Source: Novosphingobium beihaiense (lineage in GTDB: Bacteria; Pseudomonadota; Alphaproteobacteria; Sphingomonadales; Sphingomonadaceae). From it: DNA of 64,000 bases. The stretch is taken from contig NZ_JALHLG010000003.1 in assembly GCF_022832375.1 (NCBI RefSeq), positions 62,001 to 126,000 on the forward strand. The letters run 5' to 3'. The position numbers and the translations under genes are program-made. Shown here piece by piece: positions 44,940 through 53,962 of this stretch. The notes beneath the pieces were generated by a model. The model worked only from the letters and a program-made list of their open reading frames with translations. It was not told the DNA's origin and ran no database searches. Numbering within the stretch: the stretch's first letter is position 1; every line of letters starts with the position of its first letter.

Positions 44940-47174
44940 TTAGAACCGGTCGGCGTTCATCACCTTGGTCCATGCCGCCACGAAATCGTCAGCGAACATC
45001 TGGCCCGCATCGTCTGACGCGTAGACTTCCGAAACCGCGCGCAGTTCGGAATTGGAACCAAAGATCAGATCGACCGGCGTGGCCGTCCACTTCGTGGCGC
45101 CCGTCGTCCGGTCCTTGCCTTCGTAAAGGCCCGGCGTTCCCGCCGACTTCGACCAGACCGTGCCCATCGACAGCAGATTGACGAAGAAGTCGTTCGAAAG
45201 CGTGCCGGGACGGCTGGTGAACACACCGTTGGCCGATCCGCCCGCATTGGCATCGAGCGCTCGCATGCCGCCTACCAGCACCGTCATTTCCGGCACGGTG
45301 AGGTTCAGCATATCGGCCTTGTCCACCAGCGCCGGGGCCGGGGCTTCGTAGGAGGCTTGCGCGTAGTAATTGCGGAAGCCGTCCGCCTTGGGTTCGAGAT
45401 AGCCGAACGAGGTCACGTCGGTCTGCGCCTGATCGGCATCGACACGGCCCGGCGTGAACGGCACGGAGACCTTGTAGCCCGCCTTCGCGGCGGCCTGCTC
45501 GATCGCGGCATTGCCGCCCAGCACGATCAGATCCGCGAGCGAGACCTGCTTGCCGCCCCTGGCGCTCCTGGCAAAGCTCTTGCGGATCGCTTCGAGCCTG
45601 CCGGTCACGCGCAGGAGTTCGGCCTTGTCGTTGACCGCCCAGTCGAGCTGCGGCTGAAGCCGGACGCGCGCGCCGTTGGCACCGCCGCGCATGTCCGTGC
45701 CCCGGAACGTGGAGGCCGAAGCCCAGGCCGTGCGCACCAGTTCGGGCACGGTCAGCCCCGATGCCAGGATCTGCGCCTTGAGCCGGGCCGCATCGCTCTG
45801 ATCGATCACCGCATAGTCCGCCGCAGGCAGCGGATCCTGCCATGCGAACGTTTCCGTGGGGATGTCCTTACCCAGATAGCGCGCCTGCGGGCCCAGATCG
45901 CGGTGGGTCAGCTTGAACCACGCGCGGGCAAAGGCCTTGGCGAACAGCGTGGGATCCTTCTGCCAGCGTTCCAGCACCGCGCGGAACTGGGGATCGCGCT
46001 TCAGCGCCATGTCCGTAGTGAACATGATCGGCGCATGGGTCACGCCCGGAAGGTGCGCGTCGGGAACCAGGTTGGCAGCGGCGGGATCGGTCGGGATCCA
46101 CTGCGTGGCGCCCGCCGGGCTCTTGGTCGTCACCCAATGGTAGTTCAGCAGATTGTCGATATACTGCGTGGTGAACTGCGTGGGCGCTGCCGACCAGGCG
46201 CCTTCCAGCCCGCTGGTGATCGTGTCTTCGGCATTGCCCTTGCCGCACGAATTCTTCCAGCCCAGCCCTTGTTCCTCGACACCGGCGGACGCGGGATCCT
46301 TGCCAAGGCACTCATCGGCCTTGTGTGCGCCGTGCGCCTTGCCGAACGTGTGGCCGCCTGCGATCAGGGCGATGGTTTCCTCATCGTTCATCGCCATGTG
46401 GCCGAACGCCTTGCGGATGGCTCCGGCAGCCGCAATCGGATCGTGATTGCCGCCCGGCCCTTCCGGGTTGACGTAGATGAGGCCCATCTGCGTTGCCGCC
46501 AGCGGCCCCTTGAGCTTGCCGTCCTTGCCGGTGCGATCAGCGGCCAGCATTTTCATTTCCGGCCCCCAGAACACCAGATCCGGCTGCCAGGCATCGATGC
46601 GGCCACCGGCAAACCCGATGGTCTTGAAGCCCATGTCTTCCAGCGCGACGGTGCCGGACAGCACCATCAAATCGCCCCAGGACAGCTTGCGCCCGTACTT
46701 CTGCTTGATCGGCCAGACGAGGCGGCGGGCCTTGTCGAGGCTGACGTTGTCAGGCCAGGAATTGAGCGGTTCGAAGCGCTGCTCGCCGCCGTCCGAGCCG
46801 CCGCGCCCGTCACCCACGCGATACGTCCCGGCGCTGTGCCAGGCCATGCGGATGAAGAACGGGCCGTAATTGCCATAGTCGGCAGGCCACCAGGGCTGCG
46901 AGGTATGCAGCACCTTGCGGATGTCCGCCTTCACAGCATCCAGATCGAGCGACGCGAATTCCTTCGCATAGTCGTAATCGGCGCCATAAGGGTTGGACTG
47001 GGCCTCATGCTGGCGCAGCGCCGAAAGGTCGAGGCTTTTGGGCCACCAGTCCTTGTTGGTCATGCCTTCGCGCACCGGCGCGGCCGTTTCCTGCGCCACT
47101 GCCCCGGGCGCAGCCATGAAGATCGCCGTGCTCACCAGCATCGAGGCGAACAGACGTTGGGATTTCCTGACCAT
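44940..47174 (-). CDS. katG: catalase-peroxidase, probably exported
   Basis: 744 residues. Distal Arg109, Trp112 and His113 ([11 protein letters not shown]), Tyr234 and Met260 complete the Met-Tyr-Trp cross-link needed for catalase activity. Proximal haem ligand His275 is in GGHTFGK. The duplicated C-terminal domain is full length. Unlike cytosolic KatG, it begins with a signal peptide ([19 protein letters not shown], cleavage about residue 28), which points to a periplasmic enzyme similar in idea to KatP of pathogenic E. coli. A 19-bp inverted repeat lies about 95 bp upstream. No oxyR is adjacent. Confidence 0.95.
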   Translation of the reverse strand: MVRKSQRLFASMLVSTAIFMAAPGAVAQETAAPVREGMTNKDWWPKSLDLSALRQHEAQSNPYGADYDYAKEFASLDLDAVKADIRKVLHTSQPWWPADYGNYGPFFIRMAWHSAGTYRVGDGRGGSDGGEQRFEPLNSWPDNVSLDKARRLVWPIKQKYGRKLSWGDLMVLSGTVALEDMGFKTIGFAGGRIDAWQPDLVFWGPEMKMLAADRTGKDGKLKGPLAATQMGLIYVNPEGPGGNHDPIAAAGAIRKAFGHMAMNDEETIALIAGGHTFGKAHGAHKADECLGKDPASAGVEEQGLGWKNSCGKGNAEDTITSGLEGAWSAAPTQFTTQYIDNLLNYHWVTTKSPAGATQWIPTDPAAANLVPDAHLPGVTHAPIMFTTDMALKRDPQFRAVLERWQKDPTLFAKAFARAWFKLTHRDLGPQARYLGKDIPTETFAWQDPLPAADYAVIDQSDAARLKAQILASGLTVPELVRTAWASASTFRGTDMRGGANGARVRLQPQLDWAVNDKAELLRVTGRLEAIRKSFARSARGGKQVSLADLIVLGGNAAIEQAAAKAGYKVSVPFTPGRVDADQAQTDVTSFGYLEPKADGFRNYYAQASYEAPAPALVDKADMLNLTVPEMTVLVGGMRALDANAGGSANGVFTSRPGTLSNDFFVNLLSMGTVWSKSAGTPGLYEGKDRTTGATKWTATPVDLIFGSNSELRAVSEVYASDDAGQMFADDFVAAWTKVMNADRF

Positions 47175-47267
47175 TGTTCCTATCCTGTTGCAAAGCGGTT
47201 TTCGAGAAACCGGCAGGCAGTTACCCGCGGCGCGCAGCGCTTTGGAAACAGGACTGAGTCGTCACAG

Positions 47268-47286
47268 TGATCGGGATATTCGATCA
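47268..47286. promoter_or_regulatory. inverted repeat upstream of katG
   Basis: TGATCG-GGATATT-CGATCA, perfect 6-bp arms in the 151-bp katG/phhB spacer. It could be an operator or chance. It does not match the OxyR consensus that I know. Confidence 0.25.
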
Positions 47287-47325
47287 AAAAACTGAACTTA
47301 AGTCATTTTACAGGTCACAGGCTGG

Positions 47326-47616
47326 TCATACGATCCCGTCGATGAACTGCGCCATGGCCACATCCCGGCGGCTCAGCCCCCCTGCATCGTGCGTGGTCAG
47401 GCGGATGCGCACCTTGTTGTAGACGTTGAACCATTCAGGGTGATGATCAGCCTTGTCGGCATAGAGCGCGACGCGGGCCATGAAGCCGAAAGCCGCGTTG
47501 AAATCGCCGAATTCCAGTTCGATCTCGATGGCGAGGCCGTCTTCGCTGAGTGCCCAGCCGGGCAGCTTGCCCAGCGCCTCGTCGCGTTCGGTATCGGTCA
47601 GTCGGGGGATGGCCAT
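47326..47616 (-). CDS. phhB: 4a-hydroxytetrahydrobiopterin dehydratase (pterin-4a-carbinolamine dehydratase)
   Basis: 96 residues from ATG 47616 with GGAGAG. The signature [13 protein letters not shown] is at about 58-70; the His pair and Pro are catalytic. The enzyme regenerates tetrahydropterin for phenylalanine hydroxylase and may also help molybdopterin metabolism. No phhA is in the window, though fumarylacetoacetase shows that the tyrosine route exists in part. It is divergent from ccmA. Confidence 0.92.
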   Translation of the reverse strand: MAIPRLTDTERDEALGKLPGWALSEDGLAIEIELEFGDFNAAFGFMARVALYADKADHHPEWFNVYNKVRIRLTTHDAGGLSRRDVAMAQFIDGIV

Positions 47617-47663
47617 GTCACTCTCCTTGGCAGGGCTGCGGGTTTCAACTATCGCCCCCTGCC

Positions 47664-48242
47664 ATGCAAGAGGCATCCATCGCCGTAAAAGACCTCGCGT
47701 GCCGTCGCGGCGACAGGATCCTGTTTCGCGGGCTGACGCTGCGCCTGAACCAGGGCGAGGCGCTGCAGATCGCGGGCAGCAACGGTATCGGCAAATCCAG
47801 CCTGCTGCGGATCGTTGCCGGGCTGGCCCCGGCTTTCTCCGGATCGGTGGAAGTCTGCGGCTCCATCGGCCTGATCGACGAGCGCCCCGCGCTCGATCCC
47901 ATGCAACCGCTCGGCAAGGCTCTTGCATTCTGGCAGCGGATCGACGGCGCGGCCGACAATGAACTGGCGCGGCTGGGCCTTTCCGGCCTGCTCGACGTGC
48001 CGGTGCGCTACCTCTCGACCGGGCAGAAGAAACGCGCCGCGCTGGCCCGGCTGATCGGCCAGAAGGCACGCGTATGGCTGCTGGACGAGCCGCTCAACGG
48101 GCTGGACGTGCATGCCGTGGAACTGACCGAAAGGCTCGTGGCCGAACATTGCGCCGAAGGCGGCATCGCGCTGGTGGCATCGCACCAGCCGTTCGACCTG
48201 CCCGGCATGGGCAGGCTCGCCCTGGCGGAGCACGCGGCATGA
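47664..48242 (+). CDS. ccmA: haem exporter ATPase CcmA
   Basis: 192 residues from ATG 47664; upstream open frame is discarded. ABC ATPase with Walker [11 protein letters not shown] (about 34-43), signature [14 protein letters not shown] (about 117-130) and Walker [13 protein letters not shown] (about 137-148). Short length and the LSTGQ signature typify CcmA, which powers release of haem from CcmE with CcmBCD during cytochrome c maturation. The stop overlaps ccmB by 4 nt. Confidence 0.93.
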   Translation: MQEASIAVKDLACRRGDRILFRGLTLRLNQGEALQIAGSNGIGKSSLLRIVAGLAPAFSGSVEVCGSIGLIDERPALDPMQPLGKALAFWQRIDGAADNELARLGLSGLLDVPVRYLSTGQKKRAALARLIGQKARVWLLDEPLNGLDVHAVELTERLVAEHCAEGGIALVASHQPFDLPGMGRLALAEHAA

Positions 48243-48898
48243 TCGGGCGGATAGGGGCTCTCCTCAAGCGCGATCTGGCGCGCCTGATGCTGGGCGGGCG
48301 TGGCGGCGGCGCGGTGCTGCCGGTGCTGTTCTTCCTGTCGGTGGCGATGCTCTATCCCTTTGCCGTCGGCCCCGACGCGCCACTGCTGGCGCGAACCGGC
48401 GGCGGGGTGATCTGGGTGGCGGCGCTGCTTGCCGCGATCCTCCCGCTCGACCGGCTGGTGGAGCCCGATATCGACATGGGCCTGTTCGACCAATGGGCCC
48501 TGCGCGGCATTTCCGAGGAACTGGTGATCGCCGTGCGCGTGCTTGCCCACTGGCTGAGCTTCGGCCCGCCGCTGATGCTGGCGGCCCTGCCCGCCTCGGC
48601 GCTGCTGGGGCTGAACGGAAACACCTTGCGCATTGTCGAGACCGGACTGCTGGCCGGAACCCCGGGGCTGGCCGCGCTGGGCGTGACTGTGGCGGCACTG
48701 ACGGCGGGCCTGCGCGGCGGCGCGGCGCTCTCCGGGCTGCTGGTGATCCCGATGGCCGTGCCGATCCTGATCTTCGGCGCGGGAAGCCTGGGCATGGGCG
48801 GCGAGAGCGGCCTTGCGCTGACCGGCGCGGCCAGCCTTGTCCTGCTGGCCATTGCCCCGTTCGCGGGCGGCGCAGCGGTACGCGCGGCGCGCGGCTAG
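48239..48898 (+). CDS. ccmB: haem exporter permease CcmB
   Basis: 219 residues from ATG 48239 (ATGA overlap with ccmA). Six membrane helices; the cytoplasmic segment LDRLVEPDIDMGLFDQWALR (about 69-88) is the CcmB family hallmark. It completes the CcmAB transporter. ccmC, usually next, is absent; a sulfotransferase gene follows after 121 bp. The remaining ccm genes must lie elsewhere. Confidence 0.93.
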   Translation: MIGRIGALLKRDLARLMLGGRGGGAVLPVLFFLSVAMLYPFAVGPDAPLLARTGGGVIWVAALLAAILPLDRLVEPDIDMGLFDQWALRGISEELVIAVRVLAHWLSFGPPLMLAALPASALLGLNGNTLRIVETGLLAGTPGLAALGVTVAALTAGLRGGAALSGLLVIPMAVPILIFGAGSLGMGGESGLALTGAASLVLLAIAPFAGGAAVRAARG

Positions 48899-49019
48899 GG
48901 TCACTGCCGTATCCGCCAACATCGCCGCAGCGGTTGGCGCAGGGCACCTTCCCCCCGCATAGTGCGTCCACGATCCGGAAATAGCCGGACAGCACGCCCG
49001 ATGGGGGAGACACCGGCCC

Positions 49020-50165
49020 ATGGAACACGACAAGGACCTGATCGCAATCGCCCGGCGCGACACCGGCCTCGACGACTTCGGCGGCGACAGCTTCCGCGAG
49101 GGGCTGGAACAGCTGGTCACGTCGCTCAACACCGAAGCCCGGCTGAATGCCATCGGCGAACATGCCCTGCGTGACCGCATCCTGCTCCATCTGCGCCAGC
49201 GGCTGATGGTGGAGGACTGGTATCGCCGCCATCCCGAAATCGCGGATGAGGAGATCCGCGATCCGCTGTTCGGCGTCAGCCTGCCGCGCACCGGATCAAC
49301 CGCGCTTTCGTTCCTGCTCTCCAGCGATCCGGATATCCGCTATCTGCGCGTCTGGGAAAGTTCGCAGCCCTGCCCGCCCCCTTCGACCGTCGAAGGGCCC
49401 GACCCGCGCCGGGGCGTTGCAGCCAGTGCCGCGGATGAACATCTCAAGGACAGCAAGCGCACGCCTTCGGGGATCGACGGCGCGATGGAATGCCAGGATC
49501 TGATGGCACTCGATTTCAAGAGCCAGATCTTCCTCGCCCTCGCGCAAGTGCCCAGCTATGCCACGTGGCTGCTGGAGGCGGACCTTACCGAGACCTATCT
49601 CTACGAAAAGCGCGTGCTCAAGCTGCTGCAATGGGGAGAACCCGCCCGGCCTTGGCGGCTCAAGGCCCCCACGCACCTGCTCTACCTCGATGCCCTGGAC
49701 AAGGCCTTTCCCGATGCCCGCTTCGTGATGACGCACCGCGACCCTACTGACGTGATGCTCTCGGTCGCGACGGTCTATGCAGACATCATCGAGAAATTCA
49801 CCGATCATGTGGACTATCGTTACATCGGCGAACTCAACGTGCACTGCTGGTCCGAAGGGATACGCCGGGCGATCGATTTCCGGCAGCGCGGCAACGATCA
49901 CCGCTTTTACGACATCCATTTCCGCGCGATGCAGCGCGATCCGCTGGGCCAAGTACGCGGGCTCTACGCATGGCTGGGGCAGGACGTTTCGCCCGCCTTT
50001 GCGGAGGCCATGCGCGCGTGGTGGGAAAGCAATCAGAGCGCCGAGCGCATGACCAAGCCCGATCCGTCCAAGTTCGGTCTCGATTTCGATGCGGTGCGCG
50101 CGCAATTCGCCGATTACCGCACACATATGGAAACCTGGGCCCCGTTCCACGAAACGGCGGCCTGA
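49020..50165 (+). CDS. sulfotransferase family protein
   Basis: 381 residues from ATG 49020 with GGGGGAGA upstream. The PAPS 5'-phosphosulfate loop PRTGSTAL is near 89-96, and the 3'-phosphate motif region THRDPTDVMLS near 239-249. It matches the Sulfotransfer_3-like bacterial family, often annotated from sphingomonads and mycobacteria. It transfers sulfate from PAPS to an unknown hydroxyl acceptor. The next gene starts 34 bp later and may be co-transcribed. Confidence 0.88.
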   Translation: MEHDKDLIAIARRDTGLDDFGGDSFREGLEQLVTSLNTEARLNAIGEHALRDRILLHLRQRLMVEDWYRRHPEIADEEIRDPLFGVSLPRTGSTALSFLLSSDPDIRYLRVWESSQPCPPPSTVEGPDPRRGVAASAADEHLKDSKRTPSGIDGAMECQDLMALDFKSQIFLALAQVPSYATWLLEADLTETYLYEKRVLKLLQWGEPARPWRLKAPTHLLYLDALDKAFPDARFVMTHRDPTDVMLSVATVYADIIEKFTDHVDYRYIGELNVHCWSEGIRRAIDFRQRGNDHRFYDIHFRAMQRDPLGQVRGLYAWLGQDVSPAFAEAMRAWWESNQSAERMTKPDPSKFGLDFDAVRAQFADYRTHMETWAPFHETAA

Positions 50166-50199
50166 TCTCACGCAACATCCAACATTCGGGAATACGCAA

Positions 50200-50826
50200 A
50201 TGGCAGAACCGATCACGGGGAAGTATGAATTCGACGCCGATGCGCGCATGGCGCAAACCGTCGCCAACGGGCCCCGCTACGCGCCGCTGACGCTCGACGA
50301 GGTCAGCCCGGAGGGCCATGAACAGGTCGCCGGGATGCGCGCGGCCTTCAATATTCCGGAAGACCGCCCCTTCCCCGATGTCAGCCTGATCACGCTGCGC
50401 CATCCCGGCATGTTCCGCGCGCAGATGGTGCTTGGCCTCGAAATCGCCGCCAAGGGCACGATCCCTCCGCGTGAGCGCGAACTGGCGATCCTGCGCATCG
50501 CTCTGCTCGCCCGCGCCCCGTTCGAATGGTGCGAGCATGTCGATATCGGCAAGGCCTTCGGCGTCACCCCCGAAGAGATCGAACGCGTGATCGCGGGCTC
50601 CTCCGCCCCCGGCTGGAGCGAACACGACGCAGCCCTGCTGCGCGCAGTAGAGGAAATGATCGCCGACCACTGCATTTCCGACGCCTCGTGGAATACGCTG
50701 GCGAAGACTTATGACGAAAAGCAGATGCTGGAACTGCCGATGCTCGTGGGATCGTACCTCATGACAGCGATCCAGCAGAACTCGCTGAAGATCCTGCCGA
50801 AGGGCAACGGGTTCGATTACCGCTGA
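50200..50826 (+). CDS. carboxymuconolactone decarboxylase family protein
   Basis: 208 residues from ATG 50200. The AhpD/CMD helical fold covers about residues 60-190, with RERELAILRIALLARAPFEW (about 88-107) followed by CEHVDIGKAFGV. A single Cys with the downstream His stands where AhpD-type proteins have CxxC, so thiol peroxidase activity is doubtful. A decarboxylase or hydrolase-like role in aromatic or lipid catabolism fits better. It lies between the sulfotransferase and cupin genes. Confidence 0.85.
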   Translation: MAEPITGKYEFDADARMAQTVANGPRYAPLTLDEVSPEGHEQVAGMRAAFNIPEDRPFPDVSLITLRHPGMFRAQMVLGLEIAAKGTIPPRERELAILRIALLARAPFEWCEHVDIGKAFGVTPEEIERVIAGSSAPGWSEHDAALLRAVEEMIADHCISDASWNTLAKTYDEKQMLELPMLVGSYLMTAIQQNSLKILPKGNGFDYR

Positions 50827-50896
50827 GCCAGATCAATTCGCAACCGCCTGCCACCCGTTATTGTGGCAGGCACATTCCATCGGAAAGGACACCGGC

Positions 50897-51295
50897 ATGA
50901 AGAAGGGCTTCGTCGACGACATCGAGAAACTGACCGAAGAGAACACCGACTTCCGCCGGGTTCTCTACACCGGAGAGAACCTGCAACTGGTGCTCATGTC
51001 CATCGAGCCCGGGGATGAGATCGGAGCAGAGGTTCATCTCGACATCGACCAGTTCTTCCGCATCGAGGCCGGAGAAGGCGAAGTCTCGATTGATGGCGTG
51101 GTGCACAAGGTCAAGGCGGATGACGGCATCGTCGTCCCCGCGGGCGCCCTGCACAACGTGGTGAGCACCGGCAAGGAGCCGCTCAAGCTCTACACCATCT
51201 ACGGTCCGCCCGAACACGTCGACGGCACCGTGCACAAGACTTGTGCCGAAGCCAGCACGGCGCACGAGCACTTCGACGGTGAGACCACGGAATAG
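50897..51295 (+). CDS. cupin-domain protein
   Basis: 132 residues from ATG 50897 with GGAAAGGA; an upstream in-frame ATG at 50861 is less well placed. A single beta-barrel cupin: motif 1 EVHLDIDQFFRIEAGEG (about 47-63) and motif 2 GIVVPAGALHNVV (about 77-89) give the metal-binding His/Glu set. Small cupins of this type can be dioxygenases, isomerases or ligand sensors. Function unresolved. It is the last gene of the plus-strand run, convergent with the c-di-GMP gene. Confidence 0.9.
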   Translation: MKKGFVDDIEKLTEENTDFRRVLYTGENLQLVLMSIEPGDEIGAEVHLDIDQFFRIEAGEGEVSIDGVVHKVKADDGIVVPAGALHNVVSTGKEPLKLYTIYGPPEHVDGTVHKTCAEASTAHEHFDGETTE

Positions 51296-51315
51296 CCCCT
51301 GGTCAGATTCTTACC

Positions 51316-53250
51316 CTAGATGTTCTGGCAGAACGGCAGCGGCCAGTCCTGAGCTTGGGCCGGGGTGCTTTGCTGCTTCGGAACGGACGCTTGCGGGACA
51401 AAAAACGGTATGCTGTGCGGGTTTTCGGCCCCGTGCCGTGCCAGCAGCTGTGCCACTTCCGCGCGCGGCATGCTCCGTGCGAACAGGAAACCCTGCCCGA
51501 TCTTGCACCCCAGTTCCTGCAGCTTGGCCGCCTGGGCGGGCGTTTCCACCCCTTCCGCTGTAACGCAGGCTCCCAGCTTTTCGGCTATGGCGACTAACCC
51601 GGCGATGATCGTGCAGCTTACTTCGTCACCGGGCAGGCGGGTCGTGAAAGCCTGGTCGATCTTGATGGAATCGACCGGCAGTTCCAGAAGATGGGTAAGC
51701 GAGGCGAAACCGGTGCCGAAATCGTCCAGCGCGATGCGCACGCCCCGGCCGCGCAAGGCCGATATGGCTTCGGCAACATGCTTGTCCCGGTCCCCAATAT
51801 AGACGTTCTCGGTTACTTCCAGAACGAGCCGGTTGCGGAGCCCATCATCGGCAAAGAACCTGTCGAGCGTCTCCTCAAGCCGCCCGCCACGCATGTCCAC
51901 GGCCGTGACATTGACGCCGACATAGCCGAAATCGATCCCCAGGTCGCGCCAGACCTTCATGTCCCTCGCCACCGTCGACAGCATACGTTCGGTCAGCACC
52001 GAAGCCACGCGTGCATCGCTGGCAGCATCGGCAAAGGATGCGGCCGAAATGATCTCTCCACTGGGTGAAACCATGCGGCACAAGGCCTCAAGCCCCACGA
52101 TACGCTGATCCTTCAGGCGCACGATCGGCTGATACCAAGCCTCGATGCGCTCTTCCTGCAACGCATCGTCGAGGCTTTCGATCGAGGACATATGCGCGGT
52201 GATACGCGTGCCAATGTCACTGCAATATTTCACGAACCCGCCGCGCCCGCTTTCCTTCGCATGATAGAGCGCCAGATCGGCATTGTGGCGCACGGCATCG
52301 GCGGATGCTTCGTCTCCAACGACAACCGCCCCGCCTATGGTGGCCTCGGGAATGAGGGAGAATTGATTGCAATCGACGGCAGGAGCCAGAATCTCCAGAA
52401 TGTCCCCGGCAGTTCGCCCGATATCTTCCAGCCGCGCGGGATCCTTCACCAGCAGGGCGAATTCGTCTCCGCCGATCCGGAATGCACTGTCGGGAACCGC
52501 AAAGCGCGACAGCCGCGCGGCGACTTCCTGCAGCAGCCGGTCCCCCATCGAATGGCCGAAGGTGTCGTTTACGGTCTTGAGATTATCCAGATCCATGATC
52601 AGGATCGCCCAACTGCCCGGATCATCGCAATTGAGATGGGCAATGGCCCGGCTGAAACTGCCCCGGTTGGGCAGCCCGGTCAGCGCATCGGTATTGGCCC
52701 GCCGTTCACGATCGGCGGCCCGGAAATGATGAGCAAAAGCAAGCTCGCACAAGTGCAGGCAGACCCTGACAATCTCGCGTTCTTCATCGGTGGGCCCGCG
52801 CGGCGTGCTGAAATAGAGCGCGAAAGTGGCCAGAACCGTCCCGGAGTCATCTATCAGCGGCGACGACCAGCAGCCTTTCAGGCCCAGCGAAAGCGCTGCG
52901 GCCTGAAAGTCCGGAAAAGGTGCCCAGCGCGGATCGTTCGCGATATCGTGCGCTTCCACCGGCTGTGCGATATAGGCCGCCGTCCCGCAGGAGCCGACCT
53001 TCGGCCCGATAGCAAGGTTATCGAGCCCCTGCGAATAGGCTTCAGGCAGACTCGGCGCGGCAAGAGGATGAAGCGTGCCGCTGCGGTCCACTGTCAGAAC
53101 GGAACAGGTGACCCCCGGCAGCCGGTCTTCGATATGCCAGCAAATCTGGGCCATGACCTCGGCAAGAGGCATGCCCTTCGCAATCAATTCAAGTATGGCT
53201 GCCTTGAACTTCAGCACATCCGGTCCAGTCTCTGTCCTCCGTTTCAGCAC
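51316..53250 (-). CDS. GAF-GGDEF-EAL c-di-GMP signalling enzyme
   Basis: 644 residues from GTG 53250. A GAF sensor lies at about 20-170, a GGDEF domain at about 190-350 with the active site RIGGDEFALL, and an EAL domain at about 365-620. The EAL domain holds ExLxR (EALCR), the NVTAVD Asn, the EVTEN Glu, LDDFGTGFASL, the Lys in SIKID, and AEGVET. Both catalytic signatures look intact. The RxxD inhibitory site is not visible before GGDEF. It could make and degrade c-di-GMP; the net direction is unknown. No adjacent sensor kinase. Confidence 0.93.
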   Translation of the reverse strand: MLKRRTETGPDVLKFKAAILELIAKGMPLAEVMAQICWHIEDRLPGVTCSVLTVDRSGTLHPLAAPSLPEAYSQGLDNLAIGPKVGSCGTAAYIAQPVEAHDIANDPRWAPFPDFQAAALSLGLKGCWSSPLIDDSGTVLATFALYFSTPRGPTDEEREIVRVCLHLCELAFAHHFRAADRERRANTDALTGLPNRGSFSRAIAHLNCDDPGSWAILIMDLDNLKTVNDTFGHSMGDRLLQEVAARLSRFAVPDSAFRIGGDEFALLVKDPARLEDIGRTAGDILEILAPAVDCNQFSLIPEATIGGAVVVGDEASADAVRHNADLALYHAKESGRGGFVKYCSDIGTRITAHMSSIESLDDALQEERIEAWYQPIVRLKDQRIVGLEALCRMVSPSGEIISAASFADAASDARVASVLTERMLSTVARDMKVWRDLGIDFGYVGVNVTAVDMRGGRLEETLDRFFADDGLRNRLVLEVTENVYIGDRDKHVAEAISALRGRGVRIALDDFGTGFASLTHLLELPVDSIKIDQAFTTRLPGDEVSCTIIAGLVAIAEKLGACVTAEGVETPAQAAKLQELGCKIGQGFLFARSMPRAEVAQLLARHGAENPHSIPFFVPQASVPKQQSTPAQAQDWPLPFCQNI

Positions 53251-53455
53251 CGGTTGCTAGCGTACAATGATTAACGGTTGGCCACTTCACGCCTATGCGC
53301 CGCCACGTCCCACAAGTGCTGTAACCTGTAAGAAAATGGCCGGGGCGGGCAAGGCAAGAAGCCGCCCCGGCCTAGTCTCAGGAGTGAACCGGGCGCCCCA
53401 TGACAAGCGCCGGGCCCGGAGGGGCTTGACCAGAGAGCCAAGCCGCGTATCAATA

Positions 53456-53474
53456 GCTATTGATAATCATTCTC
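53456..53474 (+). promoter_or_regulatory. Fur box
   Basis: The 19 bp match the E. coli Fur consensus at 16 of 19 positions, with a perfect central GATAATCATT. The site is 28 bp upstream of the 53503 gene start and lies in AT-rich DNA unlike its flanks. It predicts iron-dependent repression of the downstream gene. Confidence 0.75.
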
Positions 53475-53502
53475 ATTTGCAACCCCTTTTGGAGATTCGG
53501 CC

Positions 53503-53949
53503 ATGTATCAATATGTCGACCGTCCCCTGAGCACTCTCGACGAAGGGGGCCGCTTCCTCGTCTGGTCCATGCGCGCCTGGGTCACGGCAATCGGGCACAA
53601 GCGCTGCCCGGCCCGGATGCTGGCCCCGGCCTTCGCCAAATGGCGCATGATCGGGGGGCTGCAGGCCTTCCACCGCACGATGCTGCTGTTCAACCGCGAT
53701 GCGCTGGAAACGTTCGCGTTCTGCTCGCTTTCCTGCCCGCATGTGTCCGAGCATGAGGCTGTCATTCTCGAACTCGTCACTTCCATGCGCGATCGCGGGC
53801 CGCAGGCCACGCGCGACACGCTGGAACTGCTGGTGGCAGAAGAAAGCGTGGGCGACATGCTCGAAGCCCTTTCCCGCCTGGGCGCGGTGCTGGCAATCGC
53901 GGGTATCTTTCCGGGCGAACCGGCTCCTGTCAGGGACGCGCGCGGCTGA
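53503..53949 (+). CDS. Fur-box-controlled protein of unknown function
   Basis: 148 residues from ATG 53503 with TTTTGGAG upstream. All-helical prediction, no signal peptide. Features: a Trp/Arg-rich N-terminus (WSMRAWVTAIGHKRC), Cys35, and a CSLSCPHVSEHE motif (Cys74, Cys78, His80, His84, Glu85) that could bind metal. I do not firmly recognise it. It recalls small sphingomonad-specific unknown proteins (possibly the DUF6628 type, from memory) with the pattern R..., AF, CC/H and E. The Fur box suggests a role in iron homeostasis, such as handling iron or sparing it. It is convergent with the transglutaminase operon, 13 bp apart. Confidence 0.8.
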   Translation: MYQYVDRPLSTLDEGGRFLVWSMRAWVTAIGHKRCPARMLAPAFAKWRMIGGLQAFHRTMLLFNRDALETFAFCSLSCPHVSEHEAVILELVTSMRDRGPQATRDTLELLVAEESVGDMLEALSRLGAVLAIAGIFPGEPAPVRDARG

Positions 53950-53962
53950 CTGGCTCCGCGCG

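Noticed and set aside
49490..49750. Second small frame inside the sulfotransferase gene.
   Set aside because: A shadow of the gene in another frame without its own signals.
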